From Deltaproteobacteria bacterium (GTDB lineage Bacteria; Desulfobacterota; Desulfarculia; Adiutricales; Adiutricaceae): a DNA stretch of 48,458 nucleotides. The stretch is from positions 1 through 48,458 of the forward strand of contig JAISEL010000122.1 of the NCBI GenBank assembly GCA_031264185.1, read 5' to 3'. Made by a program: the position numbers and the translations under genes. The notes beneath the pieces were generated by a model. The model did not search any database. It saw only the letters and a list, made by a program, of their open reading frames with translations, and was not told where the DNA came from. Shown here one piece after another: positions 34,914-44,568 of the stretch; the first letter of the stretch is position 1, and each line of letters starts with the position of its first letter.

Positions 34914-36362
34914 TTGATCAATCCAACTTTAATCGTCGGTCTGGCCGGCTGGATCATAACGGTTTTTTCGGCCGCCTTTCTGTTACCGCTGCTCTCTTCT
35001 TTTATCCTCCAGGACGGCTCGGAACGCTGTTTTTTGCTGTCCTTCATCATATCTTTGGGCTTGGGCGGGTTTTTAGTCTTTCTTGGCGGTCAGGAAGTCC
35101 GCCACCAGGAACCCAGATACCGGGACGGTCTGGCCGTCGTCGGTCTGACCTGGCTGGCTTTAAATATTTTAGGGGCCCTGCCGTACTGGATAAGTGAGGT
35201 TTTAGGCTTCTGGGACGGTCTTTTTGAGTCATTTTCCGGACTTTCTTCCACCGGAGCCACAGTCATTGCCGATTTACGGCCTATTCCCCGGGGACTGCTA
35301 TTCTGGCGGAGTTTAAGCCAATGGCTGGGCGGCATGGGCATCATCGTTCTGATGGTGGCTGTTCTGCCTTTTCTGGGTGTAGGCGGCCAGATGATGCTCA
35401 AAAACGAATCCTCCGGGCCTTCTTCGGAAAAATTGCGGCCCCGGGTAACCCAGACGGCTAAGTTTCTGTGGCTTATTTACTTAGGGCTGACCGTTCTGCT
35501 TTTCGGTCTCCTGACATTAGGCGGGGAGTCGATTTTTCAGGCTCTGTGTCAGAGCCTGACGACCATCTCTACCGGCGGTTTTTCCAATTTCAACGAGTCG
35601 GCCGCTGTCCACGAAAGCTATTATATTAAGTGGGTCCTGATTATATTCATGTTCATTGGCAGCTTAAGCTTTGCCATTTTATTCCAGGTTCTGACAGGTC
35701 ATTTAAAAGCCATTTTAAATCCCGAAGTCATTTTTTTCGCGGTCATCGTCTTAGGGGCTTCGTTTTTAGTGGCCATACCTTTGATGGCTGTCAGATTCTA
35801 TTCTCCGGGCCAGTCTTTATTTCAGGCTCTTTTCCAGGTTATCTCGGTCATAAGCACCACCGGACTTACGACAGCCAACTGGGGCTTGTGGCCGGATCTG
35901 AGCCGGGCCGTACTTCTGGCTCTTTTCTTTGTCGGCGGCTGTTCCGGTTCGACTTCCGGCGGACTCAAGTGCGTCCGGTGGCTTATTTTATTTAAAAGTC
36001 TCCACCGGGCCTTCCGCCGTTATATCCACCCCAGGGGAGTCTTTCCCATCCGCTTGGGCGGCAAGTCTGTCCCGGACTCAGTTCTGGAGAAAGTCTGGCT
36101 ATTTTTCCTTCTGTACCTGATCAGTTTAGGGGCCGGGACATTAATTTTATTATTCATGGGTTTAGACTTAGGCACTTCATTTTCGGCCACTGCCAGCGCT
36201 TTGGGTAATGTCGGTCCGGTTTTAGGCAGCTTAGGCCCAACCGAGACATTAGCTTCCCTGCCAGGACCGGCCAAAGGTGTCCTTTCCATCTGTATGCTTT
36301 TGGGCCGGCTGGAATTTTACAGCTTTCTGGTCTTACTCTTCCCAGAGTTTTGGAGCCGTTAA
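34914..36362 (+). CDS. trkH: Trk/Ktr potassium transporter membrane subunit TrkH
   Basis: A 482-residue polytopic inner-membrane protein. The four filter-like segments are recognisable: SGLSSTGATV, TISTGGFS, VISTTGLTTA and ALGNVGPVLG. Many hydrophobic helices lie between. It forms the K+ channel gated by TrkA. The start used is TTG at 34914, with no strong Shine-Dalgarno. It opens a run of seven plus-strand genes; mpl starts at the base after its stop. Confidence 0.93.
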   Translation: MINPTLIVGLAGWIITVFSAAFLLPLLSSFILQDGSERCFLLSFIISLGLGGFLVFLGGQEVRHQEPRYRDGLAVVGLTWLALNILGALPYWISEVLGFWDGLFESFSGLSSTGATVIADLRPIPRGLLFWRSLSQWLGGMGIIVLMVAVLPFLGVGGQMMLKNESSGPSSEKLRPRVTQTAKFLWLIYLGLTVLLFGLLTLGGESIFQALCQSLTTISTGGFSNFNESAAVHESYYIKWVLIIFMFIGSLSFAILFQVLTGHLKAILNPEVIFFAVIVLGASFLVAIPLMAVRFYSPGQSLFQALFQVISVISTTGLTTANWGLWPDLSRAVLLALFFVGGCSGSTSGGLKCVRWLILFKSLHRAFRRYIHPRGVFPIRLGGKSVPDSVLEKVWLFFLLYLISLGAGTLILLFMGLDLGTSFSATASALGNVGPVLGSLGPTETLASLPGPAKGVLSICMLLGRLEFYSFLVLLFPEFWSR

Positions 36363-37787
36363 ATGGAACTGGCCAAAAACTTAAACAGACTGCCCGGGAA
36401 GGTCAACTTCCAGACCCATTTCCATTTAATCGGCATCGGCGGGGTTGCCATGACCGCTCTGGCCGGCTTGTTGAAGCAGGAAGGCTATAAAGTGACCGGC
36501 TCGGACGAAAACCTTTATCCGCCGATGAAGGATATTCTGGCCAGACTGGAACTGACGGTCTGCCAGGGCTACGGTCCGGAAACTTTACCCCCGGACAGCG
36601 TGGCCGTGGTCGGCAATGTGGTGACCAGAAAATTTCCGGTCATTGAAACTTTAATGGAAAGAGGCCAGTATTATGTTTCCCTGCCTCAGCTTATGGGGGA
36701 GCTTTTTTTAGCCGAAACGAAAAATTTGGTCATAAGCGGCTGCCACGGTAAAACAACCGTCACCAACCTGGCGGCCGCGCTGATGGAAAATCTGGGCTTA
36801 AAGCCCGGCTTTTTAATCGGCGGGCAGAGTCTCGATCTGCCCAGGGCTTATGAAGTGCCTTTAGGGGAATGGTTTATAATCGAAGGCGATGAGTATGATT
36901 CGGCTTTTTTCCAGAAAGTGCCGAAATTTATCTTCTATAAACCCAGAACAGTTATCCTGACTGGGGTTGAATTCGACCACGGTGATATTTATCCCGACCT
37001 GGCGTCGGTCACGGACGCTTACCGGGGTTTAATTGAGCTTATTCCCCCGGAGGGACTGCTTTTGGCTAACGGCGACGATCCCATCTGCCGGGAACTGGCC
37101 CGCCTCTGCCGGGGCCGGGTTGAGTTTTACGGCCAGGTCTCCGATAATGACTGGGTCGTGACCGATTACCGGGCCGGGGAGAGTTTTTCCTTTAATTTAA
37201 AGGGTCCTGGGGTAAATTTAGCTCTTAGCTGGTCCAGGCCGGGATTGTACAACGCTTTAAATGCGGCTGCGGCTCTGGCTTTTACCATCCGGGCCGGAGC
37301 CGACCCCGGCCAGCTGCCGATCATTTTGTCCCAGCTGAGAGGCGTTAAAAGACGGCAGGAAGTTTTGGGTAACTTCGGGGGTGTCAGGGTCATAGACGAT
37401 TTTGCCCACCATCCCACGGCTGTTCTGAACACCTTAATTGGCCTTAAAAGCGATCTGAAAGGACGTTTGGTGGCCGTTTTTGAACCCCGGAGCAATACGA
37501 CCAGACGGGCGGTGTTCCAGAATGCTTACCAGAAGGCTCTGGCCGCAGGCGATCTGGTCTTTCTGGCCGGGGTTAACCAGCCTGATAAAGCCCCGCCCGA
37601 TGACCGCTTAGACCCTCTGGCTCTGGTCCGGGCCATCGGACCAAAAGCCCGCTACTGTCCGGAGCCGGGTAAACTTTTGGCAGAGCTTATGGCCGCTTTA
37701 AAACCAGGGGATACGGTAGTTTTGATGTCCAACGGGGATTTTGGGGATCTGGCCCGAAAACTGACGGCCGGGTTAAGCTCCCGATGA
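36363..37787 (+). CDS. mpl: UDP-N-acetylmuramate:L-alanyl-gamma-D-glutamyl-meso-diaminopimelate ligase
   Basis: A 474-residue Mur-ligase family enzyme. Mpl rejoins the tripeptide freed from old peptidoglycan to UDP-MurNAc. The N-terminal HLIGIGGVAMTALAGL, the VTGSDENLYPPM segment, P-loop GCHGKTT at 126-132, VEFDHGDIYPD and FEPRSNT support Mpl over MurC, as does FIIEGDEYDSAFF. The Mpl ATP loop usually reads GTHGKTT, so Cys for Thr is a minor variation. The stop overlaps the rnc start (ATGA). The AmgK/MurU-like genes downstream also fit cell-wall recycling. Confidence 0.87.
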   Translation: MELAKNLNRLPGKVNFQTHFHLIGIGGVAMTALAGLLKQEGYKVTGSDENLYPPMKDILARLELTVCQGYGPETLPPDSVAVVGNVVTRKFPVIETLMERGQYYVSLPQLMGELFLAETKNLVISGCHGKTTVTNLAAALMENLGLKPGFLIGGQSLDLPRAYEVPLGEWFIIEGDEYDSAFFQKVPKFIFYKPRTVILTGVEFDHGDIYPDLASVTDAYRGLIELIPPEGLLLANGDDPICRELARLCRGRVEFYGQVSDNDWVVTDYRAGESFSFNLKGPGVNLALSWSRPGLYNALNAAAALAFTIRAGADPGQLPIILSQLRGVKRRQEVLGNFGGVRVIDDFAHHPTAVLNTLIGLKSDLKGRLVAVFEPRSNTTRRAVFQNAYQKALAAGDLVFLAGVNQPDKAPPDDRLDPLALVRAIGPKARYCPEPGKLLAELMAALKPGDTVVLMSNGDFGDLARKLTAGLSSR

Positions 37788-38500
37788 CTTCAAATTTTCA
37801 CCAGGAACCTCTGAATATTTCCGGTTTAATGGCCGTACTGGGTGTTAAATTTAATGACCTTGATCTTTTGGAACTGGCCATGACTCATCCTTCCGTGTCC
37901 GGTGAAGCCGCAGGCCGGGAGAATCAGCGTCTGGAGTTTCTGGGGGATTCTGTTCTGGGCCTTTATGTCAGTGAGCTGATTTACCGGTTACGCCCCGGTT
38001 TTTCCGAAGGACAGATGTCCAAGGCCAGAGCGTCGGTGGTTAACGAAAAAACTCTGGCCATGGTGGCCCGGAAGCTGGATGTGGGCAGTTATTTGAGACT
38101 TGGCCCAGGAGAACAGGCCTCCGGCGGCCGGAATAAACCCTCCATCTTAGCCGATGGCCTGGAAGCGGTGCTGGGGGCAATCTATTTAAGTAACGGCCCG
38201 GCCACGGCCCGCCGATTTGTCTGGCGTCTGTGGACTCCTCTGGTCCAAAAAATAAATCTGACCGATTCTCTTACGGCAGACTATAAATCCCGCCTCCAGG
38301 AATTAACCCAGGGTCTGGGTTTGGGGCTGCCCGGCTACCTGCTGGTCCGGAAATCCGGACCGGACAACGACCCCGTCTTTACCATGGAAATTTCAGTCCC
38401 CGGCCGGAAAAGTCTCCGGGCTGCCGGACGGACTAAAAAAGAGGCCAGTCAGCAAGCGGCCAAAGCTATGCTGGCCCAAATCCAGGAAAAAAATGTCTGA
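37784..38500 (+). CDS. rnc: Ribonuclease III
   Basis: A 238-residue double-strand-specific endoribonuclease for rRNA and mRNA processing. The catalytic signature RLEFLGDSVL is at 49-58, with ADGLEAVLGAIYL as the second metal-site helix, and a dsRNA-binding domain from about 160 (SRLQELTQG...ASQQAAKAML). It overlaps mpl by four bases and era by eight. rnc-era linkage is common in bacteria. Confidence 0.95.
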   Translation: MTSNFHQEPLNISGLMAVLGVKFNDLDLLELAMTHPSVSGEAAGRENQRLEFLGDSVLGLYVSELIYRLRPGFSEGQMSKARASVVNEKTLAMVARKLDVGSYLRLGPGEQASGGRNKPSILADGLEAVLGAIYLSNGPATARRFVWRLWTPLVQKINLTDSLTADYKSRLQELTQGLGLGLPGYLLVRKSGPDNDPVFTMEISVPGRKSLRAAGRTKKEASQQAAKAMLAQIQEKNV

Positions 38501-39398
38501 TCTCCGTTGCGGATTTGTGGCCATTGTCGGGGCCCCGAGTGCCGGCAAATCAACATTATTAAATCGTCTTTTGGGAGAAAAAGTGGCAATTGTGGCCTCC
38601 AAACCCCAGACGACCAGGCACCGGATTTTAGGTGTCCTGACCGAACCCCAGGGCCAGTTAATATTTTGGGACACCCCCGGTTTGCATCAGTCGGAAAGGC
38701 TGCTTAACCGGGAAATGCTCTCCCGGGCCCAGTCGGCTCTGGCCGAAGGCGATGTTATCCTGTGGGTTGTGGATGGGCTGAAAAGAGGTCCCGATCACCG
38801 GGTAGCTCAGGCTATGGTCCATCAGGAGGTCCAGAAAAGAAAACCGGTCATTGTGGCCATTAATAAAGTCGACAAACTGACCAAAGGAGGCCGGGCTCTT
38901 CTGGCGCCCTTAAGCCACGAACTTGATCCCGGATCTGCGGGCAAAGTCATTGAGATCTCGGCTAAAACCGGCTTAGGTATCTATGCTTTAAAAAACGAAC
39001 TTTACCGCCGCCTGCCGCCCCAGAATAATCTCTACCCCCCGGAAACCCTGACTGATCAGCCGCTGAGGACTATGGCCGCCGAAATGATCCGGGAAGCGGT
39101 TTTTCGGCTGACGAGTCAGGAAATTCCGTACGCCACTGCGGTCACGGTCGACGAATTCAAAGAACCCTCCGATCACCGGGGCTACGGCATAAGCGCCACC
39201 ATTCACGTGGAAAAAACCAACCAGAAAAAGATGGTCATCGGCCAGGGCGGCCAGATGCTGAAAAATATCGGCCAGACGGCCAGGATAAATTTAGAGAAGT
39301 TTTTGGGCGAAAAGGTCTTTTTGTCCTTATTTGTCAGGGTGACTAAAGACTGGAGCAAGAACATCAGGGAGATTAAGGAGTTCGGCTACGGTGACTGA
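38493..39398 (+). CDS. era: GTPase Era
   Basis: A 301-residue GTPase that binds 16S rRNA and aids 30S assembly. GTP-binding motifs are GAPSAGKST, the switch region with KPQTTRHRI, DTPG and NKVD. A C-terminal KH domain has the loop IGQGGQMLK. It overlaps rnc by eight bases and the nucleotidyltransferase gene by eight. Confidence 0.97.
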   Translation: MSDLRCGFVAIVGAPSAGKSTLLNRLLGEKVAIVASKPQTTRHRILGVLTEPQGQLIFWDTPGLHQSERLLNREMLSRAQSALAEGDVILWVVDGLKRGPDHRVAQAMVHQEVQKRKPVIVAINKVDKLTKGGRALLAPLSHELDPGSAGKVIEISAKTGLGIYALKNELYRRLPPQNNLYPPETLTDQPLRTMAAEMIREAVFRLTSQEIPYATAVTVDEFKEPSDHRGYGISATIHVEKTNQKKMVIGQGGQMLKNIGQTARINLEKFLGEKVFLSLFVRVTKDWSKNIREIKEFGYGD

Positions 39399-40308
39399 AA
39401 AGCCGCCCATCAGTCAAGCTGTCCTGCTGGCCGCCGGTTTCGGCACCCGGCTGGCCCCTTTATCCGGAATTTTACCAAAAGCTCTGTTTCCGGTCTTAAA
39501 CCGGCCTATGCTCGGTTATTGGCTGAAGAAATGCAGTGAGGCCGGGGTTAGGCGCGTGGCCGTTAACTGCCACCATAAAGCCGAACAAATTAAAGACTAT
39601 CTGGCCAGGTCTGAAGACGAATTTCCGGAGCTGGACATTTTCTTAAGTTATGAGCCGGAAATTTTAGGTACGGGCGGAGGAGTGAAAAAAGCCGCCCAAA
39701 ACTTCACCGGGCCTCTCTGGGTCATTAACTGCGATATCTACGCGGATATAGACTTACAAAAAATTTCCAGGGATTTTTTACCCCGTAATATTCCGGCCGT
39801 GATGGCCGTATCCGATTCAGCCAGGCCGACGGTCAGCATTGACCGGGCAGGCCGTATAGTCGGTTTAAGAGAACAGAAACAGGTCCCAAATGAAGTTAAG
39901 CGTCTTTTTGGGCTGGGTATTATGGCCGTAAGCCAGACATTCAGAGATCTTCTTCCTGACGGACCATCGGATATCATAGAAGTCCTGGCCCGGTATTTAG
40001 ACCAAAAGCCGGAGACCAGAAACCTGTCCGAAATTTTCTGGTCCGACATGGGCACACCTCAAAGCTACTGGGCCTTAAACCGTGACTTAAGCCGGAATTC
40101 CTTAATTTTAGCCTCAGGCGCAGTTCTGGACGGGGAGGGGACCGGATTTGTGGTTATGGGGCCTGGCAGCCGGGTTTTTCCGGGGGCCAGGGTTCAGGAT
40201 TCAGTCATTTGGAGTAATGCGGACATCCGGCCCGGTGCTGTTGTTAAAAATGCCGTGGTGACCAAATCGGTGCCAGAAGATTCGGAGGTTGAGGGTGTCT
40301 GGGTCTAG
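39391..40308 (+). CDS. murU: MurU-like sugar-1-phosphate nucleotidyltransferase
   Basis: A 305-residue nucleotidyltransferase. LLAAGFGTRLAPLS...KALFPV at about 12-35 is the nucleotide loop, GTGGGVKKA binds the substrate and NCDIYAD carries the metal Asp. A short left-handed helix-like tail (GPGSRVFPGARVQDSVIW) extends beyond the classic MurU core. MurU makes UDP-MurNAc from MurNAc-1-phosphate. The next gene encodes an AmgK-like kinase, the known partner in Pseudomonas, which is the main reason for this call. A mannose-1-phosphate or glucose-1-phosphate uridylyl/guanylyltransferase is the alternative. The start is GTG inside the era end. Confidence 0.68.
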   Translation: MTEKPPISQAVLLAAGFGTRLAPLSGILPKALFPVLNRPMLGYWLKKCSEAGVRRVAVNCHHKAEQIKDYLARSEDEFPELDIFLSYEPEILGTGGGVKKAAQNFTGPLWVINCDIYADIDLQKISRDFLPRNIPAVMAVSDSARPTVSIDRAGRIVGLREQKQVPNEVKRLFGLGIMAVSQTFRDLLPDGPSDIIEVLARYLDQKPETRNLSEIFWSDMGTPQSYWALNRDLSRNSLILASGAVLDGEGTGFVVMGPGSRVFPGARVQDSVIWSNADIRPGAVVKNAVVTKSVPEDSEVEGVWV

Positions 40309-41332
40309 ATCTTTACTGCCCGCAGATGCCCTTGACTGGGCTGAGTCTGTCTGGCCGGAACTAAAAAAAGTCCCCGGTTCCCTCAAAACGGAGCTCCTGG
40401 CCGGAGAGGCCTCAGGCAGGCGTTATTTCCGGCTTGAAATCCCCGGAACAGACGAGAGCCGCCTTTTAATGGCCGGTTCTTTTCCAGGAGAAAATCTCCT
40501 GTGGCAGAATATGGGAAATATGCTGATCCAGAGGCTGCCATTGCCGAAGATTTACGGCTACCTGGAAACTGACCAAAACGGGACCGGCGATTATGCTTTA
40601 CTGGAGGATTTAGGTGACCGGCGGCTGGACCGGCAGTTTTTCTCCGCCACCGGGGAGTCTAATGCCGCCCTTTATAAACCGGTTATAAAAATTTTAGCTC
40701 GGTGGCATAAAATAGCTTTGGATCTGGTCCGAAATTCGCCCTCGTTAGGACAAAATCCTGACTACAGCCCGGCGTTTGCTTATAAGGCGGAATGGCGCTA
40801 TTTTCTGACGACTTTGGCAGATTTAGGCCTGCCGGAGATTGGTTCGGCGGCCGGGGAAAAATCACTGGCCTGGCTCATGGAATTTCCGGCCTATCCGGAG
40901 GTCTTAATTCACCGTGATTTTCAGAGCCGCAACCTGATTGTGGCTGGCGCCCAGGTTTACATCCTGGACTGGCAGGGCGGCAGAAAAGGTCCGGCCGCCT
41001 ACGATCTGGCCAGTCTTCTCTATGATCCCTACGTGAATTTGACTGATGATGACAGGGAGCAGCTTTTAGACCAATACCAAAAAGAGCGCCCGGAACCAGG
41101 GTTAAGGGCAGTTCTGACCAAAATAGCGCCATTAAGACTTATGCAGACCATAGGCGCTTACGGTCATTTAGTCAGTCGCGGCCTGCCCTACGGAGCTTAT
41201 TTAGCTCCGGCCCTGACTAGATTAAAAGTGTTACTCCTGACCAGGCCCGATTTTTCGGAATTTTGCAGCCTGCTCGATTTGGCTATAGATAAAGCCAAAA
41301 AACTCCATCCCTCTCCGGCGGCCTTTTACTAA
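40289..41332 (+). CDS. amgK: AmgK-like anomeric sugar kinase (aminoglycoside phosphotransferase fold)
   Basis: A 347-residue kinase of the APH fold: RRYFRLE as the ATP-binding strand, LLEDLGDR, catalytic loop HRDFQSRN at 208-215 and metal-binding LDWQGG at 226-231, then GPAAYDLASLLYDPY. AmgK phosphorylates MurNAc/GlcNAc at C1, giving the substrate of MurU. It overlaps the preceding gene by 20 bases, so the products are made together. The start is TTG at 40289, or GTG two codons later. The product has no signal peptide. Confidence 0.68.
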   Translation: MRVSGSRSLLPADALDWAESVWPELKKVPGSLKTELLAGEASGRRYFRLEIPGTDESRLLMAGSFPGENLLWQNMGNMLIQRLPLPKIYGYLETDQNGTGDYALLEDLGDRRLDRQFFSATGESNAALYKPVIKILARWHKIALDLVRNSPSLGQNPDYSPAFAYKAEWRYFLTTLADLGLPEIGSAAGEKSLAWLMEFPAYPEVLIHRDFQSRNLIVAGAQVYILDWQGGRKGPAAYDLASLLYDPYVNLTDDDREQLLDQYQKERPEPGLRAVLTKIAPLRLMQTIGAYGHLVSRGLPYGAYLAPALTRLKVLLLTRPDFSEFCSLLDLAIDKAKKLHPSPAAFY

Positions 41333-41417
41333 GACGGCAGGCAGTTTATAATTAACGATATTTTTATTATGAGACAGACAAAACATAAAAAACAGCTGAA
41401 CTCATAAAGGAGGGCCC

Positions 41418-42788
41418 GTGAGTACAGTAGCTCTGGTGGGGCGGCCCAATGTTGGCAAGTCCTCCCTTTTTAACAGGCTTCTGAAGAGATCGGCCGCTTT
41501 GGTAGACGATCGCCCCGGCGTCACCCGGGACCGCCATTACGGGCGCCTGGTCGTAGACGACCGGGAAGGACTTTTAGTTGATACCGGCGGTTTTGAGCTG
41601 GCTTCTGAGCCTCTGTCCGGTCCGGTCAATACCCAGATAAATCTGGCTGTCGAAGAATGCGATCTGGTCGTTTTAGTAGTGGACGGGTTACTGGGCTGCC
41701 ATCCCCGGGACCTGGAACTGGCCGCTCTAATCCGCCGCACCGGACGTCCGGCTTTGGTGGCGGTTAACAAAATAGACAGCCCGGAGAAAGAGAATTTAGG
41801 GGCTGACTTTTATCAACTGGGGTTAGAAAATATTCAGCCCGTTTCAGCCGCTCACGGTCTGGGGGTGGAGGATCTAAAAACCGCCCTTTATCCTTATTTA
41901 GAAGAAGCTTTAAAAAGTGACGACCAGGCAGCCGAAGTCCCTAAGGTGGCGGTCATCGGCCGACCAAATGCCGGCAAGTCGTCCCTTATTAACCGCCTTT
42001 TAGGTCAAAACCGCCTGGTTGTGGATTCTACTCCGGGCACAACGAGAGACGCAGTAGACGTCACTTTGGAAATAGAGGGGCGGCCGTATATTCTGGTGGA
42101 TACGGCCGGAGTCAGAAGAAAGGGGCGGGTGAGCGAAAAACTGGAAAAACTCTCCGTCTTGAGAGCTTTAAAGAGTCTGGAGAGGTGCGATCTGGCCATT
42201 TTAGTCATCGACGCTGCCCAGGGTTTGGCCGACCAGGACGCCCATATTGCCGGATACGCCTTTGAGCGGGGTCGGCCAGTTATTCTGGCCGTTAATAAAT
42301 GGGACACTGTGACTGAAAAAAACCGGGTTCGGGCTGATTTTCAAAAGGATCTGGAATTGAAGATGGCTTTTTTGGAAAAAGCGCCATGGCTGACGGTTTC
42401 GGCGCTAAAAGGCCAGGGTCTGCAAAAGCTTTGGCCTTTGGTCGATGAGATTATGGCCCAGTACCGCCGCCGGGCTTCAACGGCCGAAGTCAACCGGATA
42501 ATTACCGCCGCCACCGAGGCCCACACTCCGCCCCAGGTGGGCCGAGGGCGTCTTAAATTCTATTATTCTACCCAGGCCTCCACCGGACCGCCCAGTTTTG
42601 TACTCTTCACCAATCATCCCGAGGCGGTTCACTTCTCGTACAAGAGATTTTTGATTAACCGCTTGAAGCAGGCCTTTGGTCTGACCCTTGTGCCGGTGCG
42701 GCTGTTTTTCCGGAGCCGTCATGAGGATTGGGCGAAAAGTCCTCCAAAATCCTTTAAAAAACTGCCAGGTAAAAAATACCGGAAGTAG
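41418..42788 (+). CDS. der: Ribosome assembly GTPase Der (EngA)
   Basis: A 456-residue protein with two GTPase domains and a C-terminal KH-like domain. Both P-loops are clear (GRPNVGKSS at 8-16 and GRPNAGKSS near 180), with DTGG and NKID in the first half and DTAGVRRKG and NKWD in the second. It aids 50S maturation. AAAGGAGGG lies four bases before the GTG start. An 85-base gap separates it from amgK, so it may have its own promoter. Confidence 0.97.
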   Translation: MSTVALVGRPNVGKSSLFNRLLKRSAALVDDRPGVTRDRHYGRLVVDDREGLLVDTGGFELASEPLSGPVNTQINLAVEECDLVVLVVDGLLGCHPRDLELAALIRRTGRPALVAVNKIDSPEKENLGADFYQLGLENIQPVSAAHGLGVEDLKTALYPYLEEALKSDDQAAEVPKVAVIGRPNAGKSSLINRLLGQNRLVVDSTPGTTRDAVDVTLEIEGRPYILVDTAGVRRKGRVSEKLEKLSVLRALKSLERCDLAILVIDAAQGLADQDAHIAGYAFERGRPVILAVNKWDTVTEKNRVRADFQKDLELKMAFLEKAPWLTVSALKGQGLQKLWPLVDEIMAQYRRRASTAEVNRIITAATEAHTPPQVGRGRLKFYYSTQASTGPPSFVLFTNHPEAVHFSYKRFLINRLKQAFGLTLVPVRLFFRSRHEDWAKSPPKSFKKLPGKKYRK

Positions 42789-44568
42789 AGGGTGCGGCAT
42801 AGACAGTCATCCTGTCTGAAAAGCCAAAAACTTCCTGACATCCGTTTGTCCGATTTGACCTCAAAACACCATCATTCCCAGAAACTTCATGACATTTACC
42901 GTCTGACATATGACCCTGATTTTTGGCGGCTGGTCTGAACAAAACGGCAAGTAGCTTATTTCGGAAATTATAAGTCTGATTCCTTATGAAACAGAATCAT
43001 CAGATAGAAGTCAGACGTACTGCTGTATTTTAATAAAATCAAGCATACATAAATATACAATACTATGTTTAAACAGTTACTATATAAATTTTTAGTACAA
43101 ATTTATAAATTAATTTTTCTGTTAAAAATATAAATTTAAAAGAATATCATGAGATTTATATTTATTGCATAGTTATAAAATGATAATATATCAACAATTA
43201 ATTATATAAAGATAATAAAAATACTAATTATAAGTAAATTTTATATCAAATTTAAATTTTGACTCAAGACGGTTCATTTTTGTAATTAAATTCAATTTTA
43301 AGATTGTCCATTCTGTAACCAAAGCTACCTATTTTATAATTAATAACATAGATAACAAACATTATTAATATTAATTTATAGCTTATTTGTTTTACTTCAG
43401 ACTCATGCATCCCAATAGGTTAACTTTAAATTTGTTTCAGAAGGCATGGTCTCTTATTCCCTCGTAAAAGATAAAACCATATACTATGTATTTTAACGTT
43501 CTTCAAGAGGCAAACTGCTGCAGTTTTTTGCCAAACAAACTGTGACTATTCAGGGGATGGTGTTCAAATAACCTGTTTAAAATCCGCTTAAAATTAGTCG
43601 CCATATCCGAATAAAAATTTAAATCTTTTTTTGTCAGCGGATGAAACAAATAGTTTTAGCAAATCTGTCAAAATCAACCTGCTATAATTTTTATTATAAT
43701 TGAGAGGGAAAAAATGTGTTAATCAAAAAAACAAAAAATTTCCAATAATTATCCATTATTCTGGACGGTTTGACGGTACTTGACAGGCAGACATTTGCAG
43801 CCTAGCCCTGAGACGGGACGAATCTTGGGGCAGTCCAGCCAATATAGTCCACATAGCCCAGCATCATTTATTCCAAAAAGGTAACACCAAAGTGTAATTT
43901 TCAGGTCAAGAGTTGGGCAATGGAAGAACTGCCAAAATCCAAACAAAATGCCATATAGCCGCCGGTCCACATATATTTCCGATTGACTAAACAGTCGACT
44001 CCAAAGCTCTCTGCCGACATACGTCTTTGCTCTTTTGTGTAAAAGTCCGATGTTTCCGGTTGGTGGGCAGCAATCTGGTTTGAAACCCAGAGGTACAACT
44101 TAACCTGTAAAAAACCAGACAACCGGCCGCACTTTTAGAAAACCTTTCGATAAGGCGTTCAGTTTGGCTCAAATACTCGATATCAACTTTACTTCGAAGC
44201 CTAAAAGTTGTCGAAATATGGATAAATTGGAACTTAGCTCTCTTGGGAGCCAGAGATTATGCCCACGTATCAAGGAAATTGAAACAATGAGGAGCGGTGT
44301 TATATGACATTGGACGGAGACAGGAAGAATCTGACCTTCCACGACAAAGTTGCAGTTCGAAATTAAATGGCCTCGGAACAAGATGAATAGTCGCAAATTA
44401 AACCTGCAAAGCACTATTATCTCTGTCAGAGTCTCCTGCGGCCGGCCAGTGACGGAGCTGCTCCGCCACTGCGATTCAATGGTCAGACCTCTTAGTTTTA
44501 CCTTTGGACAAAAAAGATAGTCAGTAATCTTTTAGAAGCAATTTCCTATAGTGAACAAAAAACTAGAT
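42789..44568. other. Long AT-rich non-coding region
   Basis: No supported gene. Bases 42990-43430 are extremely AT-rich. From 43740 to 44520 the composition is more coding-like and several short minus-strand frames of 60-80 codons adjoin, which could be a heavily decayed gene, but I recognise no family. A small hairpin AGACAG/CTGTCT (42801-42817) after der lacks a T run. Confidence 0.4.
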
